64,000 nucleotides of DNA from CAZEHS01 sp964424355 (GTDB lineage Bacteria; Bacillota; Clostridia; Peptostreptococcales; Acidaminobacteraceae). The notes under the pieces are model-generated. The model was not told the DNA's origin, did not search any database, and saw only the letters and a list, made by a program, of their open reading frames with translations. The first letter of the stretch is position 1, and each line of letters starts with the position of its first letter. Shown piece by piece: positions 8,681-18,074 of the stretch. A program made the translations under genes and the position numbers. The stretch covers positions 10,677 to 74,676 of the forward strand of contig CAYRIO010000014.1 of NCBI GenBank assembly GCA_964424355.1, read 5' to 3'.

Positions 8681-10423
8681 TTAGCAGCGGTCAGCACAGG
8701 ATGCCAAGCGGGTTCTGATTTCTGCTTTTAGGGCTTCCAGCTTCTGCTCGGCATCACTCTGACTTATTCCTTTGACCCCCACATAGATCTTCATCTTCGG
8801 TTCCGTCCCTGAGGGCCGGATACAGAACCATGACGCATTTTCCATGACGATTTTTATGGCATTGCTGGATGGCAGATGGATGGCGGCTGTCATTCCCGTG
8901 ATTGGATTGGTTTGTGTCTGGGTCAGATAATCGCACACATGAACCACCCTGCTTCCCGCCATGACATCCCAGCCGTTCTGTCGGAAGCTTTCCATGATCT
9001 CACGGATCCGATCCGTTTCGCCGGCTTTCAAGTCAATGTTGATCAGTTCTTCTTTAAAATATCCGTATTCCTCATACAAATCCTCCAGTGCCTGAAGAAG
9101 CGTCTTCCCCTGCATCTGGTGATAAGCGGCCATTTCCGCCGTCAGCAAGGCGGCCTGCATGGCGTCTTTATCCCGGACAAAATCTCCGGCGAGAAAGCCG
9201 TAGCTTTCCTCATAGCCGAACAGAAAGGTATTGAGGTGCTTGTCAGACCTTTCTGTGATTGTTTCCCCGATATATTTGAACCCTGTCAGTGTTTCAACGA
9301 CCTCGACGCTATACTTGGATGCAATGGCTTTTCCCATCCCGGTGGTGACAACCGTCTGCACCATCATTCCGTCAGAAGGCAGGGTTTGATTTTTTGTGTG
9401 CTGGGACAGGATGTATGCCAGCATCAGGCAGCCCAGTTGATTGCCAGTCAGGGGCGTATATCCGCCAAACACGTTGCGGACAGCCACACCCAATCGGTCT
9501 GCGTCCAAATCGGTCGACATCAGCACATCTGCCCTTTCCTTCTGCCCCAAATCAATGGCCATCCCGTATACCGACCAATCCTCCGGGTTTGGATATTTCA
9601 CGGTCGGACAGGAAGGGTCCTGCACCATCTGCTCCGGCACCGGGAAAAGATCCGTGATGTCGTTCATCCGCAATACCCTGGGAACATAATCGGCCCCTGT
9701 GCCATGGAGGGGGGTATAGACAACCCTGACAGGCAGAGGGCCTTTTGCCCACCAATTCCGGCGGAAACTGATTCCAGACACCTGTTTTACATACTGATCC
9801 GCAACCTCTTTCCCCACCCAGCGCAGCAATCCTTTTGATTCTGCATCAGCCAGGTCCATGGCCGGTACCGTCAGTTCGTCCTGAACTTCACTTATTTGCT
9901 TCATGATGGCTTGAGCAAAAATGTCGGTAATCTGCCCGCCATCCGGACCATACACTTTATACCCGTTGTCCGCAGGGGGATTATGGCTGGCTGTAATCAC
10001 AATCCCGGCAGAGGCATTCATTGCTCTGACGGCAAAAGAGAGAAGCGGCGTCGGGGCCGGACACGGAAAAAGACAGGCCTGAATACCCATATAAGCAAGG
10101 ACTGCGGCGGTTTCCCGGGAAAATCTGACCGAGTTCCTCCTGGTATCATGGGCAATTACAACCGAAATAGGGCCTTGCTCTGCACTATTCTCCAATAGAT
10201 ACCTGGCAAGACCCATCGTCGCTTTCCTAACCTGATAAATGTTGATCCGAGCTGTACCGCTGCCCATTTCTCCGCGGATACCGCCCGTACCGAATGTCAG
10301 AATCCGATCGAACCGCTCACGGATTTTCACATCATCCTCTGCAATCTCATCTAATTCCTGTTTCAGCTCCGGATCCATATGGATATAGCCGTGCCAGCGC
10401 TGATATTGATCATGATAGCCCAT
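8681..10423 (-). CDS. Phosphoglucomutase/phosphomannomutase (PgcA/ManB type)
   Basis: 580 residues of the alpha-D-phosphohexomutase superfamily. The catalytic serine loop TASHNPPADNGYKVY, the metal loop DLDADRLGVAV, the sugar-binding GYEESYGF and the C-terminal phosphate loop RPSGTEPKMKIY are all intact and in order. It interconverts hexose 1- and 6-phosphates, probably mannose or glucose. The length and the TGGIRGEMG start are typical of Firmicute PgcA proteins. AAGGGGGTG precedes the ATG. Substrate preference cannot be read from sequence; the manC neighbour favours a role in GDP-mannose supply. Confidence 0.88.
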   Translation of the reverse strand: MGYHDQYQRWHGYIHMDPELKQELDEIAEDDVKIRERFDRILTFGTGGIRGEMGSGTARINIYQVRKATMGLARYLLENSAEQGPISVVIAHDTRRNSVRFSRETAAVLAYMGIQACLFPCPAPTPLLSFAVRAMNASAGIVITASHNPPADNGYKVYGPDGGQITDIFAQAIMKQISEVQDELTVPAMDLADAESKGLLRWVGKEVADQYVKQVSGISFRRNWWAKGPLPVRVVYTPLHGTGADYVPRVLRMNDITDLFPVPEQMVQDPSCPTVKYPNPEDWSVYGMAIDLGQKERADVLMSTDLDADRLGVAVRNVFGGYTPLTGNQLGCLMLAYILSQHTKNQTLPSDGMMVQTVVTTGMGKAIASKYSVEVVETLTGFKYIGETITERSDKHLNTFLFGYEESYGFLAGDFVRDKDAMQAALLTAEMAAYHQMQGKTLLQALEDLYEEYGYFKEELINIDLKAGETDRIREIMESFRQNGWDVMAGSRVVHVCDYLTQTQTNPITGMTAAIHLPSSNAIKIVMENASWFCIRPSGTEPKMKIYVGVKGISQSDAEQKLEALKAEIRTRLASCADRC

Positions 10424-10540
10424 GCGCGTACACCCCCTTGCGCTTGAATCTTATCAAAAAACATACCCCTGACATGGGCATTCAATCAGAATTATCTGCT
10501 GTGGCTCCCCGGTTCTGCCCCATACGACAGCATCGGCCGC

Positions 10541-11557
10541 TTACTGGATTCCCTTGATTTTTTCCCTTAAAGCCTTGATCCGGTCGGCATCATAGCCTGC
10601 AGCCTCCGATTTTTCCAGGGCTTCCGTGGCCTCGGCATATTTGGCCTGATCAAAGAGAACGAGACTCAACAGATAGTTCCCAAAGGCAGGTTCCAGGGCC
10701 GCCATCTCACGGCTGTATTTTTCAGCGGTGGGATAGTCCCCCTGCACCGCGGCACTGCGGACAACATAGTACAGGATATCACTGCGGACGGCACTGTCGG
10801 CTGGAAGCTCCTTCAGGCGGCCGATTCCGTATACCTGCATGGCATCCCACTGCTCTGCCGCCTCCAGATCCATCAGGGTGGAGATATAGGACTGCTGGAT
10901 GTTCAGGGCTTTGGTGAAACCGTACCAGGTGGCCCCTGCGGTCAGGAGTGCCAGGACCAGGGCCGATACGACCCGGCTGTTGAGGGGAAACCGCTCCACG
11001 GCGGAAATGAGGATGCCGGTGGTTAAGAATCCGCCCACAAGACCGCCCAGATGGGCAAAGTTATCAATTCCGGAAGCCGTGAAGCCGTAGGCCAGGTTGA
11101 TCACCGCCAGGACCAGGATGTCCTTGCCAAAGCCCGAACGCATGAAATCCGGGTTCTTAACGCCCAGGTACAGCATGGCTCCCAAAAGGCCGAAAATGGC
11201 GCCGGAGGCCCCCACGCCCGGGTAGGCGGAGAAACAGAGACTGCTCAGGTTTCCCAGGATCCCCGCTGCAAAATAGATGACAATGAACCGCTTCCGCCCA
11301 TAGACATTTTCGGTGATGGTACCGATGGCGTTCAGGGAAACGCTGTTGAGCAGCAGATGGACGAAGCCGCCGTGGAGGAACATGGCTGTAATGAGCCGCC
11401 AGTATTCCCCCGCCACGATATTGCCGTTGATCTTAGCCCCGTACCGGAGCAGCAGATCCCCATAGACACCGGTATCGAAACCGGCAAGGACCATCAGGAC
11501 TGCGTATACGGCCACATTGATGCCGATGAGGATGTAAGACAGGATTGGTTTTTTCAT
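10541..11557 (-). CDS. Rhomboid-family intramembrane serine protease with a helical C-terminal tail
   Basis: About 338 residues. Six to seven membrane helices carry the rhomboid signatures: GASGAIFGLLG with the nucleophilic serine and DNFAHLGGLVGG with the catalytic histidine. The last 110 residues are soluble and look like TPR-type helical repeats, as in Bacillus YqgP-like rhomboids. It would cleave membrane proteins within the bilayer. I prefer the ATG at 11557 (AGAGGG ahead) over the GTG at 11584, which also has a possible ribosome site; this start is uncertain by nine residues. It follows the WG-repeat lipoprotein gene by about 55 bases. Confidence 0.88.
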   Translation of the reverse strand: MKKPILSYILIGINVAVYAVLMVLAGFDTGVYGDLLLRYGAKINGNIVAGEYWRLITAMFLHGGFVHLLLNSVSLNAIGTITENVYGRKRFIVIYFAAGILGNLSSLCFSAYPGVGASGAIFGLLGAMLYLGVKNPDFMRSGFGKDILVLAVINLAYGFTASGIDNFAHLGGLVGGFLTTGILISAVERFPLNSRVVSALVLALLTAGATWYGFTKALNIQQSYISTLMDLEAAEQWDAMQVYGIGRLKELPADSAVRSDILYYVVRSAAVQGDYPTAEKYSREMAALEPAFGNYLLSLVLFDQAKYAEATEALEKSEAAGYDADRIKALREKIKGIQ

Positions 11558-11612
11558 GGGACCCTCTTTATCGTTATGATTCACCTTGCCCTCCGCGGGA
11601 GGGAGAAGGTGC

Positions 11613-13418
11613 TTATTGTGCCTTGTAAGCCTGCCAGAATGGACCGTCCTTATCCAGGATATCCTCCAGCTTGATCCAGGGAATGGTGAAGCTGGGCTGC
11701 CCGGCGGCGTAAGGGGCTAATTCGTACACCTGATAATAGATCTCAAGACCGCCCTCCTGAAGGCGGAAGGGGTGGTCGCCGGAAACCGGCTCCACCATCT
11801 CCGGATCCGCAACATCGGCCAGATCCCCCTGGGGGATCAGCTCTTTGATGGACTGGGACAGGCGCACATCGAAGCCATGATCCGGATAGAACAGGTCCTG
11901 CAGCAGGTAGCGATCCCCGGTGTCCAGATCGAAATAGGTGGTGTCTGTCCAGGATGAACCGTGGGCAGCTCCCAAGGGATACTGGTAGCCATCGGACTGG
12001 ATTTCCAGCAGATTGCCCAGGATCCGCTCCTTGAAGCTCACGCTGGTATCCGTGGGGTTTTCCGCGTCCGGCATCTGACTGGCATAGGGCTTCAGGAATT
12101 GATCCGTGAGGGCCCCGTTGATTTTTTCTGCAGCCGCAGGATTCCCGAGGCCGGATACCACCGGATATTCCACCAGGGTGAAGCGATCGAACCGCTTGGC
12201 CTGGGTCTTGACGGTCACCTTGGGATACACGGCGATCCGTTCCTGCTGCCACAGTAGCTTTCCATCCGTTGTGTAGTAGCGGATGTCGTTATCCACCGCT
12301 GCCCGGATGAGGCTGCCCTGTTTGGTCAGGACCCCTACGCCGGGAACCCGGAACCCGGGGGCTGCCAGCGCCCCGGACCGGTCGATGAGGAAGGTGTCGG
12401 TACCGTCAGAGGCGGAAAGCGTGCCCGCATCGAACCAAGAGAGATTATAGAACTTCTCCGAGGTCAGCAGCTTGCCGCTGCCGTCCATCAGCGCCGCCTT
12501 TTGAAAGGAAGCCGCCTGATCGCTATCCAGGAAGCTCTGTGTCACCGCTGCGTACAGGTCCTCCCCCAGATACAGGAGTGCCCCGTATGCCATGGGAACC
12601 ACGAATTCCCCCTGGGTGTTGACCAGTCCGCGCAGGGGGCCATCGCCGCCCCACTGACCGGCAACCGCCAGACCCTTGTGAAACTCGCCCACGTCATCCA
12701 TGGCGGCCTCCAGGATAACGGCCCCTGTGGCATCCACATAACCATAGCGCAGGAACCCTTCTTCATTGGGGATGCCATGGACATACAGGCCTTCCCCGGC
12801 ACTCCACATGGATTCATAATCAAACGCTTTCAGAACAGCCCCCTTGGGGTCGATGAGGCGGTACGCCCCATCCGGTGTCTTTACCAGGGCTTTCCCCTGA
12901 ACAAATTCCCCGGCTTCCGTGTACTGGGGGGCAATGACATCCTTGCCGGTGGCATCCGCATAGCCGAAGAGCCCATCCGGATTCTGCACCCCCACCAGTC
13001 CCTCTTTATAGTAGCCCGTGATCCCCGTCCGGGTGAAAAGCACCTTCCCGGCAGGATCCAGGACATCATACTCCTTATAATCCACAGTGGCTACGGCCAG
13101 CCCTTCACTGTAGGGCGCCAGGGAGGCGTATTTCGGTTCCAGGACCACTTCGCCCTGGGCATTGATGAGCCCCATGAGGTCTTTCCGGGTCACAATGGCC
13201 ACGCCGCTGGTGTTGAAGGGTTCGGCGAACTGCCACGCCGGCGGTACGGCAAATTTTCCCGTATCGTCGATATAGCCCCAGAGGGTTTCGCCGTTCACCG
13301 GCTGCGAGGCCGGGTAAAGCTTGATTTCAGCTGTCGTTTCCTTGTCCGGCTGCGGGGTACAGCCCGCGGTCAGAACCAAAGCCAGGAGAAGGATGAAGGA
13401 AAGGATCCGCTTGTTCAT
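11613..13418 (-). CDS. WG-repeat lipoprotein with a C-terminal RsiV/DUF3298-like domain
   Basis: About 601 residues. A lipoprotein signal ends in LTAGC near residue 17. Residues 40-390 consist of roughly 45-residue WG repeats (for example LWGYIDDTGKFAVPPAW, LMGLINAQGEVVLEPKY, LFGYADATGKDVIAPQY). The C-terminal 200 residues (FTLVEYPVVSGLGNPAAAEKIN, YFDLDTGDRYLLQDLF) match the DUF4163/DUF3298 pair found in RsiV-like extracytoplasmic proteins. It is anchored outside the membrane; ligand unknown. The ATG at 13418 follows GAGGTGA and starts the signal peptide, so the longer frame is rejected. It lies between rhomboid and ptsI genes on the same strand but downstream of a ptsI terminator. Confidence 0.85.
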   Translation of the reverse strand: MNKRILSFILLLALVLTAGCTPQPDKETTAEIKLYPASQPVNGETLWGYIDDTGKFAVPPAWQFAEPFNTSGVAIVTRKDLMGLINAQGEVVLEPKYASLAPYSEGLAVATVDYKEYDVLDPAGKVLFTRTGITGYYKEGLVGVQNPDGLFGYADATGKDVIAPQYTEAGEFVQGKALVKTPDGAYRLIDPKGAVLKAFDYESMWSAGEGLYVHGIPNEEGFLRYGYVDATGAVILEAAMDDVGEFHKGLAVAGQWGGDGPLRGLVNTQGEFVVPMAYGALLYLGEDLYAAVTQSFLDSDQAASFQKAALMDGSGKLLTSEKFYNLSWFDAGTLSASDGTDTFLIDRSGALAAPGFRVPGVGVLTKQGSLIRAAVDNDIRYYTTDGKLLWQQERIAVYPKVTVKTQAKRFDRFTLVEYPVVSGLGNPAAAEKINGALTDQFLKPYASQMPDAENPTDTSVSFKERILGNLLEIQSDGYQYPLGAAHGSSWTDTTYFDLDTGDRYLLQDLFYPDHGFDVRLSQSIKELIPQGDLADVADPEMVEPVSGDHPFRLQEGGLEIYYQVYELAPYAAGQPSFTIPWIKLEDILDKDGPFWQAYKAQ

Positions 13419-13451
13419 GGAGTCACCTCGACGTGATTTTGGGGGCATCGG

Positions 13452-13488
13452 TAAAAAAAGCCGATTCCCTCTTACAAAGAAATCGGCT
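13452..13488 (-). terminator. Terminator of ptsI
   Basis: Stem AGCCGATT/AATCGGCT followed on the minus strand by seven T. It lies six bases beyond the ptsI stop, so the downstream lipoprotein gene needs its own promoter or read-through. Confidence 0.85.
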
Positions 13489-13493
13489 GGTGA

Positions 13494-15227
13494 TCATTGC
13501 ATGCATTCTCCAGCCAATTCGTAGGCCTGAAGCTTGACGGTACGGAGGAAATCCTTGACGCTTTCAGCATCGCCCAGGGCCATGGCCTCCTCCACGAAAT
13601 GGGTGAGGTTGTCCATGCGGTGCCGGCTGATCAATTCCCGGGTACGGAGGATCTGGGGCGGATTCATGCTGAGCTCCTGAATGCCCATGCCCAGCCATAG
13701 TGGAATCAGCTTCTGAACGGAAGCGGCCTCGCCACACATGCTGACCCAGATGCCCGCCTTCCGGCCATTCTCAACCGCCAGACGGATCAACCGGAGCACC
13801 GAGGGCTGATACGGGGTCAGGAGGCCTGCCAGTTTGGGATTGGTCCGATCTGCGGAGAGGGTGTATTGATACAGGTCGTTGGTGCCGATGCTGAAAAAAT
13901 CCACTTCCTTGGCCAGGATATCTGAAATCATCGCCGCCGAGGGAACCTCGATGAGAATACCCACCTCAATGCGCTCCGCTACCGGGATACCCCGGCGCTG
14001 CACCTGCTCCACGGCTTCCTGAAGCATGATCTTGGCCCGCCGGAGCTCTTCCAGGGTGGAAACCATGGGGAACATGATTTTCAGCCGTCCGTGGGCACTG
14101 GCCCGGGCCAGCGCACGCAGCTGGGTCAGGAACAGGTCCCTGGCCTCCAGGCAGTACCGGAGGGAACGAAAGCCCAGAAAGGGGTTCTGTTCCTCCTTGA
14201 ACTGGATATAGGAAAGCTTCTTGTCCCCGCCGATGTCCAGGGTGCGGATGGTGACCGCTTTTTCAGGATACGCTTTGACAATGGCACTGTAGGCCTGATA
14301 CTGTTCCTCTTCGTCCGGAGCGAATTCCCGGTCCATGTAGAGGTATTCCGTACGGTACAGTCCCACACTCTCGCCGTCGTTGCGTTCCACGGCTGCCAGG
14401 TCCAGGGGGGAACCGATGTTGCAGGTCAGTTCGATGGGCTGCCCATCGGCAGTCAGGGTCGGCACGCCCACCAGGTCTTTCAGGCGGGTCCGGGTGATGA
14501 ACTCGCAGTTCATGCGGTTGGTGAACACGTTGAGCATGCCGGGATCAGGGCTCAGGTGGAACTCCCCGGTATGCCCGTCCATGGCCACGGTATCCCCCTC
14601 AGAAAGCTTGTCGAAAAGGGGCCCTGCGCCGACAATCGCCGGAATTTCCAGGGATCTTGCAAGAATCGCCGCATGGGTGGTGGAGCCGCCGATCTCCGTG
14701 ATGATGCCGATGATGCAGCCATCCCGGATGTGCCCCATTTCAGTGGGGGTCAGATCGTGGGCGATCAATATGGAGGGCTCAAGGATTTTACAGGGGTTGA
14801 AAGGGTCCTGGTTCTGAAGAAGCAGGATCAGATGCTCCCCGATTTCCCGAACATCAGCCGCCCGGGCCATCAGGAAGGGGTCTTCCATGCTTTCGAAAAT
14901 CCGGGCAAAATCCTCAACGGTTCTCTGAACCGCCCAATCGGCATTGACACATTCTTTCCGAATCCGTTCCTCTACCCGGGCACGGAAATCCGGGTCGTCC
15001 AGGATCATCCGCTGGGCTTCAAAAATACTGGCGCCCTCATGGCCCACTTCCGCATGATTTCTGGCCGCCAGGCCTTCTACCAGCTTTCTCGCCCGGCCAA
15101 GGCACTCTTCCAGCCTGGACAGCTCCAGCCCGCAATCACGGCTGGGCTCTTTTGTAACGGGACTCGATTCCGGTTTTATGATGACTTTCCCGACGGCAAT
15201 GCCGTAGGACGCTGCAACGCCTCTCAT
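13494..15227 (-). CDS. ptsI: Phosphoenolpyruvate-protein phosphotransferase (PTS enzyme I)
   Basis: 577 residues with the enzyme I layout: N-terminal HPr-binding helices, the phosphohistidine loop GGSTTHAAILARSLEIPAIVG (His185), a linker, and the C-terminal PEP-binding barrel with DLYQYTLSADRTNP and the cysteine motif SMCGEAAS. It transfers phosphate from PEP to HPr. The start at 15227 is fixed by GGAGGTCCCC before the ATG; the longer frame adds a leader without a ribosome site. No HPr or EII gene is near. It is single-gene, with a terminator directly after it and a -10-like TATAAT on the minus strand at 15351-15356. Confidence 0.92.
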   Translation of the reverse strand: MRGVAASYGIAVGKVIIKPESSPVTKEPSRDCGLELSRLEECLGRARKLVEGLAARNHAEVGHEGASIFEAQRMILDDPDFRARVEERIRKECVNADWAVQRTVEDFARIFESMEDPFLMARAADVREIGEHLILLLQNQDPFNPCKILEPSILIAHDLTPTEMGHIRDGCIIGIITEIGGSTTHAAILARSLEIPAIVGAGPLFDKLSEGDTVAMDGHTGEFHLSPDPGMLNVFTNRMNCEFITRTRLKDLVGVPTLTADGQPIELTCNIGSPLDLAAVERNDGESVGLYRTEYLYMDREFAPDEEEQYQAYSAIVKAYPEKAVTIRTLDIGGDKKLSYIQFKEEQNPFLGFRSLRYCLEARDLFLTQLRALARASAHGRLKIMFPMVSTLEELRRAKIMLQEAVEQVQRRGIPVAERIEVGILIEVPSAAMISDILAKEVDFFSIGTNDLYQYTLSADRTNPKLAGLLTPYQPSVLRLIRLAVENGRKAGIWVSMCGEAASVQKLIPLWLGMGIQELSMNPPQILRTRELISRHRMDNLTHFVEEAMALGDAESVKDFLRTVKLQAYELAGECMQ

Positions 15228-15446
15228 GGGGACCTCCGGTGTGCACTGGGTGCACCTGTATGAAAATGCCTGTATCGCTGCAACAAGCACGGTTTAAGCC
15301 TGTTTCGATACACGAGCGGTTACGAAATTAGTGAAACTCTCTCACTTTTCATTATAGACCAATCCCAAAAATATAACAGAGGGGTTCGCGTTGGAAACGT
15401 TTGCAGAATGCGGAATGCTCTAGGGATGTTTGTGGGTTTCTCCCCC

Positions 15447-15507
15447 TTGACACACCGCGTCATCCCATCTATACTGAACTCAGAAACATATGAATACATG
15501 TTCATAT
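15447..15507 (+). promoter_or_regulatory. Promoter and ArsR/CadC-type operator of the metal-resistance operon
   Basis: TTGACA (15447-15452), 17 bases, TATACT (15470-15475): a near-consensus sigma-A promoter. About 12 bases further is the inverted repeat ATATGAA-N6-TTCATAT (15488-15507), the form bound by ArsR/SmtB repressors such as CadC, placed over the transcript start. The in-frame ATG at 15490 lies in this operator and is not the start codon. Confidence 0.85.
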
Positions 15508-15525
15508 ATGATAAGGAGCACGCTG

Positions 15526-15903
15526 ATGAAACCACCAGTAACCTGTAGTTGCACCATCCTCCATGAGGATATCATTGAAAAAGTCCGGCAGGATATGCCG
15601 GAAGAAGGGTTGCTCTATGATCTGGCTGAGCTGTTCAAGGTCTTTGGGGATTCCACGCGGATCCGGATCCTTTATGCCCTCAGCGCTTCGGAGATGTGCG
15701 TATGTGATATCGCCGCGCTGCTGAATATGACACAAAGTGCCATTTCCCACCAGCTTCGGATTCTGAAAGCCGCACGGCTGGTAAAACACCGCAAAACCGG
15801 CAAGGTGGTCTTCTACTCCCTGGACGATTCCCATGTGGCCCATATCTTCGCCCAAGGCCTTGAACACGTGAAGGAGCAAGGAAGAGGTGGCAACTATGAA
15901 TAA
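15526..15903 (+). CDS. cadC: CadC/SmtB-type ArsR-family metal-sensing repressor
   Basis: 125 residues with a winged-helix ArsR fold (ELFKVFGDSTRIRILYAL, QSAISHQLRILKAARLVKHRK). The metal ligands are readable: CSC in the N-terminal arm plus CVC in helix 3 (SEMCVCDIA) form an alpha3N-type soft-metal site; DSHVAHIFAQGLEHVKE in the last helix gives an alpha5 zinc-type site, as in CadC. It should repress this operon until Cd, Pb or Zn is bound. The ATG at 15526 has AAGGAG seven bases ahead. It overlaps the ATPase gene by eight bases, so the two are coupled. Confidence 0.88.
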   Translation: MKPPVTCSCTILHEDIIEKVRQDMPEEGLLYDLAELFKVFGDSTRIRILYALSASEMCVCDIAALLNMTQSAISHQLRILKAARLVKHRKTGKVVFYSLDDSHVAHIFAQGLEHVKEQGRGGNYE

Positions 15904-18001
15904 CCTCACCCGTAAGACCTATACCCTGGGGGGCTTGGGCTGCGCCCACTGCGCCGATAAGATCCAGCAGGGATTGACCCAACTGGATCCGAACGTCCGG
16001 TTCCTCCTCAACTTCTCCACCGGCACCCTGGTTCTCGAGACCACCCAGCCCGAAGGGATTCCGCATTTGATGGCCCAGGCCCAGGCACTGATCACCGGTA
16101 TCGAGCCCGGTGTAACCCTCCGGTCCCAGGAGCTCGCGAAGGTCCCGGAGGTCAAAGCCCTGCCCATCCTGGAGTACCGGTTGGGGTTCGCCTTCCTGCT
16201 ATTCATCCCGCCCCTGCTGCTTCACCTGGATTCCTTCCTTGAAATCACACTGTACCTGGCTGCCTACGGCATCGCCGGCTATGATGTGATCTGGAGGGCC
16301 CTGCGCAACATCGTCAAGGGCCATATGCTGGACGAGCATTTCCTGATGGCCATCGCGACGATAGGCGCCCTGGCGGTGGGGCAGCTGGCAGAGGCGGCCG
16401 CGGTGATGCTGTTCTACCAGGTAGGAGAGCTGTTCCAAGGGCTGGCGGTTCAAAAAAGCCGCCGCTCGGTGAAGGCCCTGCTGACCATGAAGGTAGAAGA
16501 AACCCGGGTCCTTGAAAACGGCATTGAAATCCTGAGACCGACCGAAGAGGTCCCCATCGGGACTCTGATTGCGGTAAAGCCTGGCGAGCGCCTGCCTCTG
16601 GACGGCGTTGTTGAAGTTGGTGCCGGAACCCTGGACACCTCGGCCCTGACCGGCGAATCCCTCCCGCGAGAGGTTCAGCCTGGGGAGGAAGTGCTCTCTG
16701 GAAGCATCAACCTGACAGCGCTCCTGAAGATCCGGGTGACCCGGCCCTATACAGACAGCGCCGTGGCGAAGATTCTCCATCTGGTGGAGGATGCCACCAG
16801 CCGGAAGGCTCCCACGGAGCAGTTCATCACCCGTTTTGCCCGGATTTATACCCCTGCGGTGGTCGCCGGGGCCGCTGCCCTGGCATTTTTCCCGCCCCTC
16901 TTCCTGGGCTGGGAGCAATGGCCGGTCTGGCTCTATCGCTCCCTGGTGTTCCTGGTCATCTCCTGCCCCTGCGCCCTTGTCATTTCCATCCCGCTGGGAT
17001 TCTTCGGCGGGATCGGGGCGGCCTCCAAGTCCGGGATCCTGGTGAAGGGCAGCAACTATCTGGAAGCCCTGACCCATGTGGACACCGTGGTGTTCGACAA
17101 GACCGGAACCCTGACGGAAGGACGCTTTACGGTGTATGCCCTGGAGCCCGCAGCTGGATATTCCGAGGAACAGCTCCTTGAGCTGGCCGCAATCGGCGAA
17201 AGCGCGTCCACCCACCCCATCGCCCGCAGCGTTGTCAGCGCATGGAAAGGCCCCCTGGATCCAAACCGTTTCTCCGCCGTATCTGAAATCCATGGGCAGG
17301 GGGTTCGGGGACAGTTTGACGGACAGCCGCTGCTGGTGGGCAGTAAAAAACTGCTGCTGGAGGCCGGTGTGACGGGCGGCACCGATACCGGGAAGGGTAC
17401 CGCTGTCCACGTTGCCCTGAACGGCCATTACGTTGGCCGGATCCAGATGCGTGACCAAATAAAACCCGGAACCGCCGAAGCCCTGAAAGCCTTGAAAGCA
17501 TCCGGGGTGCGACGACTGGCCCTGTTGACCGGAGATTCCCAGGAAGCCGCCTGGACCATTGCCCGGGAGGCCGGTATCGAAGAAGTCCATGCCGAGCTGC
17601 TGCCTCAGGACAAGGTGACCGTTCTGGAATCATTGATGAGCACGCTGCCCGCCGGAAAGAAACTGGTGTTTGTGGGCGACGGCATCAACGATGCCCCGGT
17701 TCTGGCCCGGGCTGATATCGGCATCGCCATGGGAGGCCTTGGCTCCGATGCCGCAGTGGAGGCTGCCGATGTGGTGCTGATGACCGACGAGCCTGCCAAG
17801 GTGGTTGAAGCCCTTCGGATCGCCCGCTTTACGCGGCAGGTCGTGATGCAGAACATCGCCCTGGCATTCGCCGTGAAGGGGATTGTGCTCCTGCTGGGGG
17901 CCGGCGGACTGGCCACGTTGTGGGAAGCGGTCTTCGCCGATGTGGGCGTTGCCGTGCTGGCAATCCTCAACGCCATGCGGGTGATTGGAAGTTCAAAATA
18001 A
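15896..18001 (+). CDS. cadA: Cd/Zn/Pb-exporting P1B-type ATPase
   Basis: 701 residues. One N-terminal metal-binding domain (GGLGCAHCADKI), the membrane-metal motif SCPCALV typical of P1B-2 pumps, phosphorylation loop DKTGTLTEG, TGES actuator loop, and hinge GDGINDAPVLARADIG are all intact. It exports divalent soft metals across the cytoplasmic membrane at the cost of ATP. The ATG at 15896 is preferred over the GTG at 15887 because GAGGTGG precedes it. The gene is expressed with the CadC-like repressor under the metal-responsive promoter and ends at a strong terminator. Metal range cannot be fixed from sequence. Confidence 0.92.
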   Translation: MNNLTRKTYTLGGLGCAHCADKIQQGLTQLDPNVRFLLNFSTGTLVLETTQPEGIPHLMAQAQALITGIEPGVTLRSQELAKVPEVKALPILEYRLGFAFLLFIPPLLLHLDSFLEITLYLAAYGIAGYDVIWRALRNIVKGHMLDEHFLMAIATIGALAVGQLAEAAAVMLFYQVGELFQGLAVQKSRRSVKALLTMKVEETRVLENGIEILRPTEEVPIGTLIAVKPGERLPLDGVVEVGAGTLDTSALTGESLPREVQPGEEVLSGSINLTALLKIRVTRPYTDSAVAKILHLVEDATSRKAPTEQFITRFARIYTPAVVAGAAALAFFPPLFLGWEQWPVWLYRSLVFLVISCPCALVISIPLGFFGGIGAASKSGILVKGSNYLEALTHVDTVVFDKTGTLTEGRFTVYALEPAAGYSEEQLLELAAIGESASTHPIARSVVSAWKGPLDPNRFSAVSEIHGQGVRGQFDGQPLLVGSKKLLLEAGVTGGTDTGKGTAVHVALNGHYVGRIQMRDQIKPGTAEALKALKASGVRRLALLTGDSQEAAWTIAREAGIEEVHAELLPQDKVTVLESLMSTLPAGKKLVFVGDGINDAPVLARADIGIAMGGLGSDAAVEAADVVLMTDEPAKVVEALRIARFTRQVVMQNIALAFAVKGIVLLLGAGGLATLWEAVFADVGVAVLAILNAMRVIGSSK

Positions 18002-18007
18002 AACGCA

Positions 18008-18054
18008 AGCAACCTCTGATTCGTCCCTTGGGACAGTTCAGAGGTTGCTTTTTA
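18008..18054 (+). terminator. Terminator of the cadCA operon
   Basis: Twelve-base stem AGCAACCTCTGA/TCAGAGGTTGCT (18008-18019 with 18038-18049) followed by TTTTATT. It may also act on the opposite strand for the convergent regulator gene. Confidence 0.9.
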
Positions 18055-18074
18055 TTCGCCGATGCCGCATGCGG

